Part shown: positions 1 through 9,063 of the stretch, piece by piece | Numbering within the stretch: the first letter of the stretch is position 1 | Layout of the letters: every line of letters begins with the position of its first letter | NCBI GenBank assembly: GCA_036558305.1 | Contig: DATBFX010000131.1 | Location: 1-35,744 of the forward strand | DNA: 35,744 nucleotides | Direction of reading: 5' to 3' | Source: DATBFX01 sp036558305 | Lineage (GTDB): Bacteria; Chloroflexota; Chloroflexia; Thermomicrobiales; UBA6265 | The notes under the pieces: model-generated | Seen by the model: only the letters and a program-made list of their open reading frames with translations | Databases searched by the model: none | What the model was told of the DNA's origin: nothing | Program-made: the position numbers and the translations under genes

Positions 1-60
1 CCGCCCCCGCCCGAATGCCGCGACGCGTCGTGATGTCACGGACGTCCTGGCAATCGCAAC

Positions 61-87
61 GGGGCGGACACGGAGGTCCGCCCCTAC
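61..87. repeat. Dispersed palindrome, family A (partial copy)
   Basis: A hairpin with 9-bp arms GGGGCGGAC (61-69) and GTCCGCCCC (76-84), continued by TAC. The same arms occur at 17767-17815 and 28142-28230, so this is one copy of a dispersed family. It matches the right half of the 28142 copy almost base for base. The TAG stop of the upstream-lying hsdS half (84-86, minus strand) falls inside this element, so the repeat appears to set the end of that protein. Confidence 0.8.
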
Positions 88-826
88 GACAACTCGCCAA
101 CACTCGCCAGCGCCCGCTCGGTCATCCCGCGCCGTCCCCACGTTGCCGGGTCGATCTTCCCCGTCACTGCGGCCGTGATCAGTGAAGATCGAAGTTCATC
201 GAGGCGCGCAAGCGATTGCTGGATCTTCGCTTCTGCACTTTGAATCGGTGCCGACGCGCGCTTCAAGTAGGACACCACCTCGCGCTGCGTTTCCAGCGAC
301 GGGACCGACCACCAGATGTTTTTGATCACGTTCTGTCCGATGTTTCGTGCCATGCCCTCTGCACTGGAAAGCTGCTGTTCGATTATGGTTCGGCTCGCGG
401 AAGAGTTCAGTGCGAGGACGAAGTATTCAGGGTCATAGCGATCCAAACGCAGTTCGATACGGTAGTGCTTATCAGATAAGAGCAAGTGCCTTGTGACTCG
501 GTCGACGTAGCAGGCTTTCCCGACCAGAGCGGGGGAACCGCTTGCGCGGGCAACCAGCACATCTCCGGCTCTAACCGTGTACTCCCTCCTCGGCTCAAGC
601 GAAGAAGGTAGCGCCTTATTAGCATCCTCACGGAATCTCCCCGTCGTGATCGACCCAAGTTTGAGCACCCCCCATTCTCCCGGTTCGACCTGCCGATCCT
701 CGCAGTCCGGACTCCACCCTTGCTCAATTCGCTTGATCGCAAATCGCATCCGTTCTCTTCGCATGCTGGAACGGTTGAATCCACTAAGGCCACCCAATCC
801 GTCCCGTTTGGACCCATCGAGTGCTA
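84..826 (-). pseudogene. hsdS: Type I R-M specificity subunit HsdS, C-terminal half (interrupted)
   Basis: This is the second half of a type I restriction-modification specificity subunit, which recognises the target DNA and docks the HsdM subunits. The frame runs from the insertion-sequence edge near 826 to a TAG at 84-86. It carries a second target-recognition domain, then a C-terminal conserved helix with the typical ending SLITAAVTGKID. An internal TTG at 797 could start a 237-residue fragment, but no convincing ribosome site is visible. The N-terminal half lies at 2012-2710, beyond the IS630-type element. Joining the halves across a shared TTA codon (825-827 and 2012-2014) restores one frame of about 479 residues, a normal HsdS length, which supports recent disruption of a working gene. 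Confidence 0.88.
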
Positions 827-2011
827 ATTCGATTTGGCTGTTCCTCTTTTCCCTAATGCAAAATCAGGCAGCCTTTTCGGGCATGGCCAGGTGATCGGCA
901 TGATCGGCTCCCAAGGCGTCGTAGACGCGGGCTTCGAGCTCGTCCATCGTCAACAATCGCGCCGGTTCCACGACGCGCCGTTTGCCGTGCACCCACTTGG
1001 GCTCGATCGGGTTGAGCCACGGGCTCTTGATCGGCAAGGGGCAGGCCACGATCCGCACCGTCGCCGCCCCCGCCTTGGCCGCGGCGTTGTGGGCGGCGAT
1101 CCACTGCTCCACTTCGCGGCTGACGTGCCAGGAGGCGTTGTCCCAGACCAGCAGCAGCGCCGTCCTCCCCGCCGCCGCCAGTTTGGCGCAGGACCAGGCC
1201 AGGTACCGAGTCGTCACGCCGCTGATGGGGCGGCCGTCGACGAAGCGCAGCCAGAGCGCTTCGCTCGGGTCATCGTCCGGCGCCGGGTCGTCCCACCAGC
1301 GCACCAGGAGCCCGTAACAGGCCACGGCCTTCGGCTCGCCCTTCGCGACCGCCTGTTCCACCAGCCGCAGGGGCTGGCCCGTCGCCGTCCAGGCGCGGAC
1401 GGCCGGCTGGGCCACCCGGCTCCACCAGACCTCGTCGGCGAAGCCGAGCGCCCAGGTCGGGTGGGTCCGGGTCAGGCGGATCAGGCGGTCGCGCAACCTT
1501 TTTTTTCGCTGGTACGCCGGGTCGGGACTGGTGATCCAGCGCTTGGCCCGCTGCCAGTGGACCTTGTGCCGCGCCAGAGTGGCCCGCACCGTCTCGCCGG
1601 TCACGCGGGTCGGGGTTAGCCCCTCGGCATGCGCCGTCTGGGCGGCCAACTCCAGCGTCCAGAGGCTGGTCGGGTGGCCGAAGTCGCGCGGGGAGCGGTG
1701 GAGCAGGTCGGTCAGCCGCTCCGCGCCGGCGGCATCGAAGACGGCGTGGGTGGTGTGCGGCCGGGACGAGCCCGGCGTCAGCGCCGCCAGCCCGTGGGCG
1801 GCGAAGGCGTGGAGGGCGTTGCGCACCGTCTGCTCGTCGCAGCCGAGCGTGCGGGCGATGGCGGGCACGTGCTCGCCGCGAGCGCTGGCCAACAAAACCT
1901 GGGCACGGCGGACGGTGAAGGCCGCGGACGAGCGCAGGCCGGCCTCCAGCGCTTGCCGCTCGGCGTCCGTCAGGGAACGCACCATGAGAGGAATCCGCAT
2001 GCACGTTATGG
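827..2011 (-). mobile_element. IS630-type insertion sequence inside hsdS
   Basis: An element of about 1,185 bp carrying one transposase gene separates the two halves of hsdS. IS630-family elements insert at TA and duplicate it. TA dinucleotides at 825-826 and 2012-2013 fit, and removing everything between them rejoins hsdS in frame without a stop. I see no clear long terminal inverted repeats; only a short TTCCTCT match (841-847 and its inverted counterpart near 1987-1993) is evident. The exact ends are therefore inferred from frame repair rather than from terminal repeats. Confidence 0.75.
864..2000 (-). CDS. IS630-family DDE transposase
   Basis: This 378-residue protein catalyses cut-and-paste transposition of its element. 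An N-terminal helix-turn-helix region (about residues 45-70, TLGCDEQTVRNALHAF) is followed by a DDE core. The likely catalytic residues are D189 (FADEVWW), D287 (VWDNASWH) and E333 (SPWLNPIEPKW). The D/E spacing of 45 residues and the N-P-I-E-P-K-W signature are typical of IS630-type enzymes. The frame is complete, so the element may still be active. The ATG at 2000 is used here; a second ATG at 1985 (residue 6) is equally possible because neither has a good ribosome site. It is transcribed in the same direction as the hsdMS genes it interrupts. Confidence 0.92.
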   Translation of the reverse strand: MRIPLMVRSLTDAERQALEAGLRSSAAFTVRRAQVLLASARGEHVPAIARTLGCDEQTVRNALHAFAAHGLAALTPGSSRPHTTHAVFDAAGAERLTDLLHRSPRDFGHPTSLWTLELAAQTAHAEGLTPTRVTGETVRATLARHKVHWQRAKRWITSPDPAYQRKKRLRDRLIRLTRTHPTWALGFADEVWWSRVAQPAVRAWTATGQPLRLVEQAVAKGEPKAVACYGLLVRWWDDPAPDDDPSEALWLRFVDGRPISGVTTRYLAWSCAKLAAAGRTALLLVWDNASWHVSREVEQWIAAHNAAAKAGAATVRIVACPLPIKSPWLNPIEPKWVHGKRRVVEPARLLTMDELEARVYDALGADHADHLAMPEKAA

Positions 2012-2710
2012 TAACACAAACCCGATCACCTCGTCTGCGACCGCACTAAGCAGCTCGACCGCCCGCTCCTTCTTGGCCATCAATGCATCAATTCGCTCCT
2101 CTTCACTCATGAGGAGGCTCACGATTTCAGCCTGTTCTTCCAGGGGTGGCAGCGGCATACGGAACGCGTGGACGTCCGGCAGATAGATCGTCTGGTGAGT
2201 CGAGCCGATCATCAGACGATGGAGTTCAGGGCACATCGCCCGCAACACAAAGTACAGATACTCTGGAACGATCTGCGGCCCACAGATCCAGTTCGCGAAG
2301 TCCTGCGTCGTCGCCATTGGCACAGCCAAAATCGCAGGGAAGCCTACCGACGCCGTCCGCGAGAGTATCACTGTGCCGGCGGGAAGCAGCCTCGCCGCAG
2401 AATTCGCAATCCCAGTTGGACTGATTTTCTCATTCGTCTCGCGCACATATTTTTTGCGTGCCTGTCGTACCTGCCAGATATCGCCAAGAGTAAACCAAGG
2501 GATCGTGCACTCCTCTGGCACCCAGTACCTTGGCTCGTTGCGGCTCGGTGTGTGTCCAGACTCCAGGCGAGCCACCTGGATGATGCGTCGAACGGTCCAA
2601 TGGTCAGGGATGGGTCCGATCCAGGCAACACCGCTCGAACGCAGCTTCCGTTGATTGCGATGCCTCCCTCCATCGGGCACTTCGGGCTCCCCGAGGACTT
2701 CCGTCCTCAT
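2012..2710 (-). pseudogene. hsdS: Type I R-M specificity subunit HsdS, N-terminal half (interrupted)
   Basis: This is the first half of HsdS. It opens with SSGVAWIGPIPDHW, the common N-terminal signature of these subunits, followed by the first target-recognition domain. It then enters the central conserved helical spacer (EEQAEIVSLLMSEEERIDALMAKKERAVELL). The ATG at 2708-2710 overlaps the TGA of hsdM by one base (ATGA arrangement), so the two were translationally coupled. The frame reads into the insertion sequence and stops after three foreign residues. A half-HsdS with one recognition domain can sometimes work as a dimer, so residual activity with a changed target is conceivable but not shown. 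Confidence 0.9.
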
Positions 2711-4734
2711 CTTGTCACCTCCGCCAGCAACCCCGCGATCTCCGCCTCAAGCTGCCGCAACTCGGCGTCGATCTCTTCCAGCGGGCGCGGCGGGACATAC
2801 GTATAGAAGTAGCGGTTGAAGTTGATCTCGTACCCCACCCGGCCGACCGCCCCGTCCCGCGAGTCCCGGACACTCTGGTCCACCCAGGCGTCCGGCACGA
2901 ACGGCGTCACCTCCCGTGCCACGTAGTCACACCAGTCCTCGGCCAGCGGCACCAGTTCGGTGTCACGCAACTCGGGGTCCGGCTCGGGCCAGCCGTTCGC
3001 GTCCAGGCACGACTCGGCGGCCTCATCCCGATCGCCCAGCGCCGCCAGGATCGCCTTCCGCACCGGCGCCCCCGGCCGCAGCCCGGCCCCCTTGAGCGCC
3101 CCGTTCAGTGCCGCCTCGAACGCCGCGCGCGACCGAAACCGCTCCGTGGGCAGACGCCGCCCCAGCGCTCGGAGCAGCAACTTGCACTCGCCCTCCGGCA
3201 GCTTGGCAACCGCCTTGTCGTCGGCAAGCCGCGCAAGTGCCTCGGGCGTCGCCTGGAAGCGGAGGCGGAGCGGCCGCTCGACCCGGATCTCCCGGTAGCC
3301 GAAGGCGGCGGTCTCGAAGACGCGCGAGCAGTCGACCCCCTCGTCCTCCCCGCGCTCGTCCCGCGTCTCCCGGTAGATCCGCACGATCTCCGCGCGTGCT
3401 GCGTCCGGGATCTCCCGCCGCTTGCTCCCCAGACTCTTCCGCATCGGCCGCCAGAAGCGCTCCCCGCTCGCATCGATCAGTTGCACCTTGCCCCGCCGCC
3501 AGCCGGGCTTGAGGTTGCAGAGCAACCAGACGTACGTCTGGATCCCCGTGTTGTAGAACAGCTCCGTCGGCAGCGCGACGATCGCCTCCACCAGATCCCG
3601 CTCCAGCAACCAGCGCCGGATCTCGCTCTCCCCGCTCCCCGCCCCGCCGGTGAACAGCGGCGACCCGTTCATCACGATTCCGATCCGGCTCCCCTGCCCG
3701 TCCTCCCGCATCTTGCTCACCATGTGCAGCAGGAACAGCAGTTGCCCGTCCGAGACCCGCGGCAATCCCGGCCCGAACCGCCCGTCGAACCCCTTCGTCT
3801 CGTGCTCCTTCCGGATCGGTTCCTGGTACGCCTTCCACTCCACCCCGTACGGCGGATTGGAAAGGAGATAGTGAAACTTCTTATCCTGATGCCGGTCCTC
3901 GGTCAGCGAGTTCCCAAACCCGATCTGGTCAGGATTGTGCCCAGAGATCAGCATGTCGGACCGGCAAATCCCGAACGACTCCGGGTTCAACTCCTGCCCG
4001 AACAGCTCCACCCGCACCCCATCGTTGAGCTTGCGCATCGCCTCCTCGGCCAGCGCCAGCATCCCGCCCGTCCCCGCCGCCGGATCGTAGACGGTCCGGA
4101 TGATCCCGCTCCCGGCCAGCGCGTCGTGGTCGTGCGCCAGCACCAGATCGACGATCAGCCGGATCACCTCGCGTGGCGTGAAGTGCTCCCCCGCCGTCTC
4201 GTTCGAGATCTCCGAGAACCGCCGGATCAAATCCTCGAACAGGTATCCCATCTCCGTATTCGAGATCCGCTCCGGATGCAGGTCGATCAGCGCGAACCGC
4301 TCGAACACCTGCCACAGCACCCCCGCGTCCGCCAGCCGCTTCAGAATCTCGGCGAACCGAAAGCGGTCGAGAAAGATGTCGCGCACCCCCGGCGAGAACC
4401 CCGTGATGTAATCCATCAGGTTGTCGTGGAGCTGCGTCGCCTCCTGCCCCTTCAGCGTCGCGAACGTGAACCGGCTCCGGTTGTAGACCCGCAACCGCCC
4501 ACCCGCCGCCTCGTAAAGCAGGTAATCCCGCATCTCGTCGGCGATCCCCTCCGGCAGTTCCCCCGCCTGCGCCAGCACCGCCGCCTTCGTCGGTTCCAGC
4601 AGACAATCCAGCCGCCGCAGCACAACGAACGGCAGCACCACCCGCCCATACTCGGACTGCTTGAAATGCCCCCGCAGAATCTCCGCGATCGACCAGGTAA
4701 ACGCCCCGAGGTCCCGCGTCCGCTCCGTCGCCAT
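2707..4734 (-). CDS. hsdM: Type I R-M DNA adenine methyltransferase HsdM
   Basis: HsdM is the N6-adenine methyltransferase subunit of a type I restriction-modification complex and uses S-adenosylmethionine. From the ATG at 4734 the protein has 675 residues. An N-terminal HsdM helical domain (RDLGAFTWSIAEILRGHFKQSEYG) precedes the methylase core. SAM motif I is DPAAGTGG (217-224) and catalytic motif IV is NPPY (293-296). A long C-terminal helical region ends in a coiled coil (EIDAELRQLEAEIAGLL), expected for HsdS contact. The frame is open to 4839, but conservation starts at MATERTRD, and a promoter-like pair at 4829-4858 would place transcription start inside the longer version. The gene is coupled to the broken hsdS. 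No hsdR is present; it may lie off the left edge. Confidence 0.95.
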   Translation of the reverse strand: MATERTRDLGAFTWSIAEILRGHFKQSEYGRVVLPFVVLRRLDCLLEPTKAAVLAQAGELPEGIADEMRDYLLYEAAGGRLRVYNRSRFTFATLKGQEATQLHDNLMDYITGFSPGVRDIFLDRFRFAEILKRLADAGVLWQVFERFALIDLHPERISNTEMGYLFEDLIRRFSEISNETAGEHFTPREVIRLIVDLVLAHDHDALAGSGIIRTVYDPAAGTGGMLALAEEAMRKLNDGVRVELFGQELNPESFGICRSDMLISGHNPDQIGFGNSLTEDRHQDKKFHYLLSNPPYGVEWKAYQEPIRKEHETKGFDGRFGPGLPRVSDGQLLFLLHMVSKMREDGQGSRIGIVMNGSPLFTGGAGSGESEIRRWLLERDLVEAIVALPTELFYNTGIQTYVWLLCNLKPGWRRGKVQLIDASGERFWRPMRKSLGSKRREIPDAARAEIVRIYRETRDERGEDEGVDCSRVFETAAFGYREIRVERPLRLRFQATPEALARLADDKAVAKLPEGECKLLLRALGRRLPTERFRSRAAFEAALNGALKGAGLRPGAPVRKAILAALGDRDEAAESCLDANGWPEPDPELRDTELVPLAEDWCDYVAREVTPFVPDAWVDQSVRDSRDGAVGRVGYEINFNRYFYTYVPPRPLEEIDAELRQLEAEIAGLLAEVTR

Positions 4735-4828
4735 AACTCCGTTCACCCACCTCGCCGCTGCATCCGCACGGAAACTCCGGCGTGGCCCTGAAACCGCGCG
4801 CCACGATTCATTGTCGCCGTTGATGTGC

Positions 4829-4858
4829 ATCATCGACAATCGGCGGCGCCGATGTCAA
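4829..4858 (-). promoter_or_regulatory. Candidate promoter of hsdM
   Basis: On the minus strand there is a perfect TTGACA (-35, 4853-4858) and GATGAT (-10, 4829-4834) with an 18-bp spacer. Transcription would start near 4822, leaving a leader of about 88 bases before the ATG at 4734. This is a motif match only. Confidence 0.5.
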
Positions 4859-4977
4859 TCTGTCTCTCTGTCAGTGCCGCCAGAAGAGTTTCAACGCCTG
4901 CCCGCTGCCCATCGGTCCCAGCCGGCTGATGAACCCTGCCGACTTGATTTGGTAGCGATGCTGGCCGCCGTCGGTCT

Positions 4978-5024
4978 AACCCCGGAGGGGTTTCGTCGCA
5001 TCAGCCCTGGGTTTCAACCCAGGG
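4978..5024. repeat. Tandem hairpins in intergenic spacer
   Basis: Two adjacent palindromes: AACCCC GGA GGGGTT (4978-4992) and CCCTGGGTTTCAACCCAGGG (5005-5024, perfect 9-bp stem, 2-base loop). Their arrangement resembles dispersed intergenic hairpin repeats seen in many high-GC genomes. No T-run follows either, so they are not typical terminators. Confidence 0.6.
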
Positions 5025-5222
5025 AGCAGCCGCCACGACCGAACCGAGCCGGCAAAGTTCCTGAGCCAGCTTTGTAGGTTGAGCGCGGTGGGTACCTTTT
5101 GGGCAATAGTCCCACGTCGGGGCGGCTCATCAACGTCAGAATGAAGCCACCGCATTTCGCGCGTACAGGGACAACCTGAACCCACCACGCAGAATTCGCC
5201 CCAAATCGCCGTCCACACGCTC

Positions 5223-5253
5223 TTGACAGCTGCCGTGTAAGATCATATGATCT
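5223..5253 (+). promoter_or_regulatory. Strong sigma70-type promoter with overlapping palindrome
   Basis: TTGACA (5223-5228), a 17-bp spacer and TATGAT (5246-5251) form a near-consensus promoter. The -10 box lies inside a perfect 14-bp palindrome, AGATCATATGATCT (5240-5253), which could be an operator. The next plus-strand gene starts at 5681, giving an unusually long leader of about 420 bases; a small RNA or an unrecognised short gene is an alternative. Confidence 0.6.
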
Positions 5254-5547
5254 CATCAAGCGGCTTCCCCTGGCACGGTGGGGACCTGGGCAGGTAAAGA
5301 ATCTGCCCCGCTTTGGTCCCGCGGTTACCCCGGACCGCCGAGTACTGGCCTTTCCCACCGCGGCGCTGCCACCCGGCGCCCCCGGCCCTCGGCGAGCAGG
5401 GCGTGTTGCCCCTGGTGCAGGCGGTCGCCACCATCCCGACCGCCGTGCCGGCCGTCACCGGTGCAACCCCGGTGACGCGATGCCCCAGGCACAGCGCTGT
5501 CCCCAGCGCCGCACCGGCCGCCCCGCTCATCGGCGCGCTCTCGTGTT

Positions 5548-5565
5548 CCCCCCAGGATTGGGGGG
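5548..5565. repeat. C6/G6 intergenic hairpin
   Basis: CCCCCCAGGATTGGGGGG forms a 7-bp stem with a 4-base loop and is followed by a second G-run (TTAGGGGGGC). This pattern is typical of dispersed intergenic repeats. It lies about 115 bases before the dynamin-like gene. Confidence 0.6.
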
Positions 5566-5680
5566 TTAGGGGGGCGAAACCCCTTGCGCCCGCGCCCATC
5601 CTCCATCATCCTGACCCCAGCGCGCCCCGCCATCCGGCTTCCAGGCGGGCGCACCACCGCACCGAGGAGCAGACGAGCCG

Positions 5681-7642
5681 ATGGTCCGAGACCTCTTCCG
5701 CCTCCGCCGCCGCGATCGCCCCGCTTCGGGCGACGACGGCGCCATCCTCACCCGCGATCAGCACGCGCTCCTCGCCGAGGAACTCGCCCTGCTCGAACGC
5801 CTCGCCGCCATCCTCGAAACCTACCCCGCCACCCCCGAAGACCGCGAGGCGATCGACGACGCCGCCGACCAGCTCACCTCGCTCTTCCTCCTCGTCATCG
5901 TCGGCGAGTTCAACTCCGGCAAGTCCGCCTTCATCAACGCCCTCGTCGGCGCCACCGTCATGCCCGAAGGCGTCACCCCCACCACCTCCGTCATCAACCT
6001 CCTCCGCTACGGCGCGACCACGGGCGAAACCATGCTCCCCGGCGGCATCATCGAGCGCACCTTCCCGGCCCCGTTCCTCGACGAGATCACCGTCGTCGAC
6101 ACCCCCGGCACCAACGCCATCATCCGCGAGCACGAGGCCCTGACCCAGCGCTTCGTCCCCCGCTCCGACCTCGTCCTCTTCATCACCTCCGCCGATCGCC
6201 CCTTCACCGAGAGCGAGCGCGGTTTCATGGAGGACATCCGCGAGTGGGGCAAAAAGGTCGTCGTCATCATCAACAAGATCGACCTCATCCGCGACGAAGC
6301 CGACGTCGCCAAGATCATCGCCTTCGTCCGCGACAACATCGCCCGCTTGCTCGGCTTCACCCCCGAGATCTTCCCGATTTCCGCCCTCCTCGCCCAGCAG
6401 GCCAAAGCCCTCGGCGACCGCAACCCGACCGAACGCGAGCGCCTCTGGAAACTCAGCCGCTTCGACGACCTCGAAACCTACGTCTTCAAAACCCTCGACG
6501 AAGAAGGGCGCATCCGCCTCAAACTCCTCAGCCCCCTCGGCACCGCCGAGCACATCGCCGACCGCTACCTGAAAGCCACCGCCGACCGCCTCGCCATCCT
6601 CGACGAGGACGTCAAAACCATCGCCAACATCGAGCGCCAGCTCACCCTCTACCAGGAGGACATGCGCCGCCAGTTCGCCTACCACCTCACCCGCATCGAG
6701 AACATCATCGCCCACATGAACGCCCGCGGCGACGAATTCTTCGAGGAGACGATCCGCCTCGGCCGCATCTTCGATCTCCTCAACTCCGACAAGATCCGCC
6801 TTCAGTTCGAACGCGCCGTCGTCGGCGACACCGAGCAGCAGATCGACGCCACCATCAACGAGCTGATCGACTGGATGGTCGAGCAAGATCTCCGCACCTG
6901 GGAAGCCGTCAACGAGTACATCGACCGCCGCCGCCTCTCCAAGTACGAGGAGGAGATGATCGGCGAAGTCGGCGGCCAGTTCCGCTACGACCGCCGCGCC
7001 CTCCTCGAATCGGTCTCCAAAGTCGCCCAGGAAGAAGTCGACCGCTACGACCCCGACCGCCACGCCCAAGAGCTCTCCGTCTCCGTCCGTAGCGCCGTCG
7101 CCCAGGTCGCCGTCGCCGAAGCCGGTGCCGTCGGTCTGGGCGCCCTCATCGTCGCCGCCGCCAGCACCGTCGCCGTCGACGTCACCGGTATCCTCGCCGC
7201 CAGTCTCGTCGCCGGTCTCGGTCTCTTCATCCTCCCCCGCAAACGTCGCCAATCCCGCGCCGAATTCCGCCGCCGCTCCGAAGAACTCGAGCAACGCCTC
7301 ATCACCGTCATGACCGAGCAATTCGAGCACGAGCTCGCCCGCTCCGTCCGCCGCATCGAAGACGCGATCGCCCCCTACACCCGCTTCGTCCGCGACCAAC
7401 GCGCCAAACTGACCCAGATCGACACCGACCTCACCGCGCTCCGCAACGACTTCCGCGCCCTCCGCCACCGCGTCGGCGATCCCGAGGCCGCCCCGCCCGT
7501 CGCCCTGCCTTCGGGCACCTACACCGCGGTCATCTCTCCGCCCACCGACGCTCCCCAATCCCTTCCGGCTGCCACTCCCGGGTCAACCTCGATGTCGCCC
7601 GGCAACGGCACCGTCAAGACAGACCGGCCCGGCGACATCTAA
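5681..7642 (+). CDS. Bacterial dynamin-like GTPase
   Basis: A 653-residue large GTPase of the dynamin superfamily, expected to bind and remodel the cytoplasmic membrane. The GTPase motifs are all present: G1 GEFNSGKS (75-82), G2 threonines in TPTTS (99-103), G3 DTPG (140-143) and G4 NKID (198-201). A long helical stalk follows. A hydrophobic hairpin (about 471-518, ending LGLFILPRKRR) is the likely membrane paddle, and a second helical segment follows it. The C-terminus (about 610-653) is a low-complexity Pro/Ser/Thr tail. The ATG has GAGGAG 11 bases upstream. It stands alone and converges on the HD-GYP gene with only 31 bases between stops. Bacterial relatives act in membrane repair, vesicle formation or phage tolerance; which applies here cannot be read from the sequence. 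Confidence 0.92.
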   Translation: MVRDLFRLRRRDRPASGDDGAILTRDQHALLAEELALLERLAAILETYPATPEDREAIDDAADQLTSLFLLVIVGEFNSGKSAFINALVGATVMPEGVTPTTSVINLLRYGATTGETMLPGGIIERTFPAPFLDEITVVDTPGTNAIIREHEALTQRFVPRSDLVLFITSADRPFTESERGFMEDIREWGKKVVVIINKIDLIRDEADVAKIIAFVRDNIARLLGFTPEIFPISALLAQQAKALGDRNPTERERLWKLSRFDDLETYVFKTLDEEGRIRLKLLSPLGTAEHIADRYLKATADRLAILDEDVKTIANIERQLTLYQEDMRRQFAYHLTRIENIIAHMNARGDEFFEETIRLGRIFDLLNSDKIRLQFERAVVGDTEQQIDATINELIDWMVEQDLRTWEAVNEYIDRRRLSKYEEEMIGEVGGQFRYDRRALLESVSKVAQEEVDRYDPDRHAQELSVSVRSAVAQVAVAEAGAVGLGALIVAAASTVAVDVTGILAASLVAGLGLFILPRKRRQSRAEFRRRSEELEQRLITVMTEQFEHELARSVRRIEDAIAPYTRFVRDQRAKLTQIDTDLTALRNDFRALRHRVGDPEAAPPVALPSGTYTAVISPPTDAPQSLPAATPGSTSMSPGNGTVKTDRPGDI

Positions 7643-7673
7643 CAGACGCCGCACCAATCACCATCTCGCCTTG

Positions 7674-9023
7674 TCAGGCCGCCGGCACTCCCGCCGCCTG
7701 GCCGCGCGCGACCGGCGCCGCCTCGCCCCTCGCCCTGTCCATCGCCACCCGCTCCGGTGTCCCCGCCAACATCCCGACGAGCGCCGCCACTACCCGCTCG
7801 TCCCATTGCGTCCCGGCGCCGTCTTTCAAAATCCCGGTCGCCCGCTCGACGTCCATCCCCCGCCGGTAGGGCCGGTCGCTCGTCAGCGCGTCGAACGTGT
7901 CCGCCACCGCCAGTATCCGTGCGCCCAGCGGGATCGCCTCACCCGCCAACCCGTCGGGATAGCCGAGTCCGTCCCACCGTTCGTGGTGGTGGCGCACCAA
8001 CGCCGTCCCCTCCCGGTACGCCGCGAACCGCGCCACCACATCGGCGCCGTAGACCGGGTGCAGTTTCATCTGCGCCCATTCGTCCTCGTCGAGTTTGATC
8101 GTCTTCAGCAGGACGTGCGGATCGATCGCCACCTTCCCGAGATCGTGCACCCGCCCGGCGCTCTCGATCAGGTCGGCCTCCTCCGCCGTCAACCCCAACC
8201 ATTCCGCCAGCGCCCGCGCCGTCGCCGCCACCCGCCGCGAGTGCCCGGCCGTGTACGGATCGCGTAACTCGACCACTTCCACAAGAGACGCGAGCGCCCG
8301 CCGCGTTTCGGTTCGCAACTGGATCGACTGCCGCACCGCCCGCTGCATCAGGACCCCCGGCAGCAGCACCAACGGCAACACCAGCGGCTGGTCCCAAACG
8401 ATGGCGGCGGCAAGGGCCCCGACGACGCTCAGCACGAGGTGCGGCAGGAGGTCGAGCCAGAACGTCTGCCGCCAGGCACGGATCGGCGAGGTTCCCGCCT
8501 GCATCGCCGCCGGAACCGCGACGAGCCCGGTATTGACCAGGTGCATCGCCGTCGCGGCCCCCACCACACCCGCTACCGACCCCAACTCGCCGACCCGCGG
8601 TGCCGGCCACCGGTGAGCGAGCATCCCGTAGCAGACCGCTCCCGCCGAAACGTAGAGCGCGCCCTGGCCCAGATTGAAGAGCTTTTCGGGGACGTCGAAC
8701 CGTCGGGTCGTGTAGCTCCGCAAGATTGCCGCGATGCCGATCGCCAGCAGCGCGAGCGCACCGACTGCCGACCACGGCACGATCAGCAGCATCGCCACGT
8801 AGACCGCGGTGTCGACGCTGACGTGGGTATGGTGGGTCAGTTGCAACGACGAACGTTCGGCCAGTGCGGCGAGGACGGTCAAGAGAACGCCAAAAAGCAC
8901 CTGACGGTGCGACCAATCGTGCCAGGCACCACTCGCGAGCGCCGCCGCCACCACGGGTCCCAGGAGCGAAACCGCGATCAGGTACCGCCGCAGGGTCGGG
9001 GAAAGGGTGTCATAGCCGAGCAT
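7674..9023 (-). CDS. Membrane-anchored HD-GYP domain protein
   Basis: From the ATG at 9023 this protein has 449 residues. About seven or eight hydrophobic segments occupy residues 12-225, forming an integral membrane sensor of unknown ligand. A cytoplasmic HD-GYP domain follows, with HD at 293-294 (VHDLGK), an HHHER stretch at 345-349 and GYP at 354-356 (WDGLGYPDGL). HD-GYP domains with these residues are metal-dependent phosphodiesterases that commonly degrade cyclic-di-GMP. No GGDEF or EAL domain is present here. The frame is open to 9140, but the upstream residues are proline/arginine-rich and overlap a strong hairpin at 9064-9107, so the inner ATG is preferred. Confidence 0.9.
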   Translation of the reverse strand: MLGYDTLSPTLRRYLIAVSLLGPVVAAALASGAWHDWSHRQVLFGVLLTVLAALAERSSLQLTHHTHVSVDTAVYVAMLLIVPWSAVGALALLAIGIAAILRSYTTRRFDVPEKLFNLGQGALYVSAGAVCYGMLAHRWPAPRVGELGSVAGVVGAATAMHLVNTGLVAVPAAMQAGTSPIRAWRQTFWLDLLPHLVLSVVGALAAAIVWDQPLVLPLVLLPGVLMQRAVRQSIQLRTETRRALASLVEVVELRDPYTAGHSRRVAATARALAEWLGLTAEEADLIESAGRVHDLGKVAIDPHVLLKTIKLDEDEWAQMKLHPVYGADVVARFAAYREGTALVRHHHERWDGLGYPDGLAGEAIPLGARILAVADTFDALTSDRPYRRGMDVERATGILKDGAGTQWDERVVAALVGMLAGTPERVAMDRARGEAAPVARGQAAGVPAA

Positions 9024-9063
9024 CGATCCCGCCGTCTCACCGGTCCGCTCCGCGAACACGCCA

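Larger units (their letters stand above)
4840..5680. other. Gene-free spacer with palindromes
   Basis: No convincing gene lies between hsdM and the dynamin-like GTPase. The frames here are arginine/proline-rich shadows. The spacer holds several hairpins: AACCCC/GGGGTT at 4978-4992, a 20-bp palindrome at 5005-5024, CCCCCCA/TGGGGGG at 5548-5565, plus the sigma70-type promoter at 5223-5251. From about 5330 to 5580 the sequence is very GC-rich with short repeats of the dispersed intergenic kind. Confidence 0.6.

Noticed and set aside
3481..4791. 436-codon plus-strand frame opposite hsdM
   Set aside because: Pro/Arg/Gln/His-rich antisense shadow of a well-supported methyltransferase gene.
4734..4839. 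hsdM start at the outermost ATG (4839)
   Set aside because: The first 35 residues are not HsdM-like and the candidate -10/-35 pair overlaps this start, so ATG 4734 is preferred.
1..4840. Complete type I restriction-modification or defence island
   Set aside because: Only hsdM and a broken hsdS are visible; no hsdR or other defence gene lies in the window.
5606..7558. 650-codon open frame on the minus strand opposite the dynamin-like GTPase
   Set aside because: It is an Asp/Glu/Gly/Val-rich shadow produced by G/C-biased third positions; the plus strand has all four GTPase motifs.
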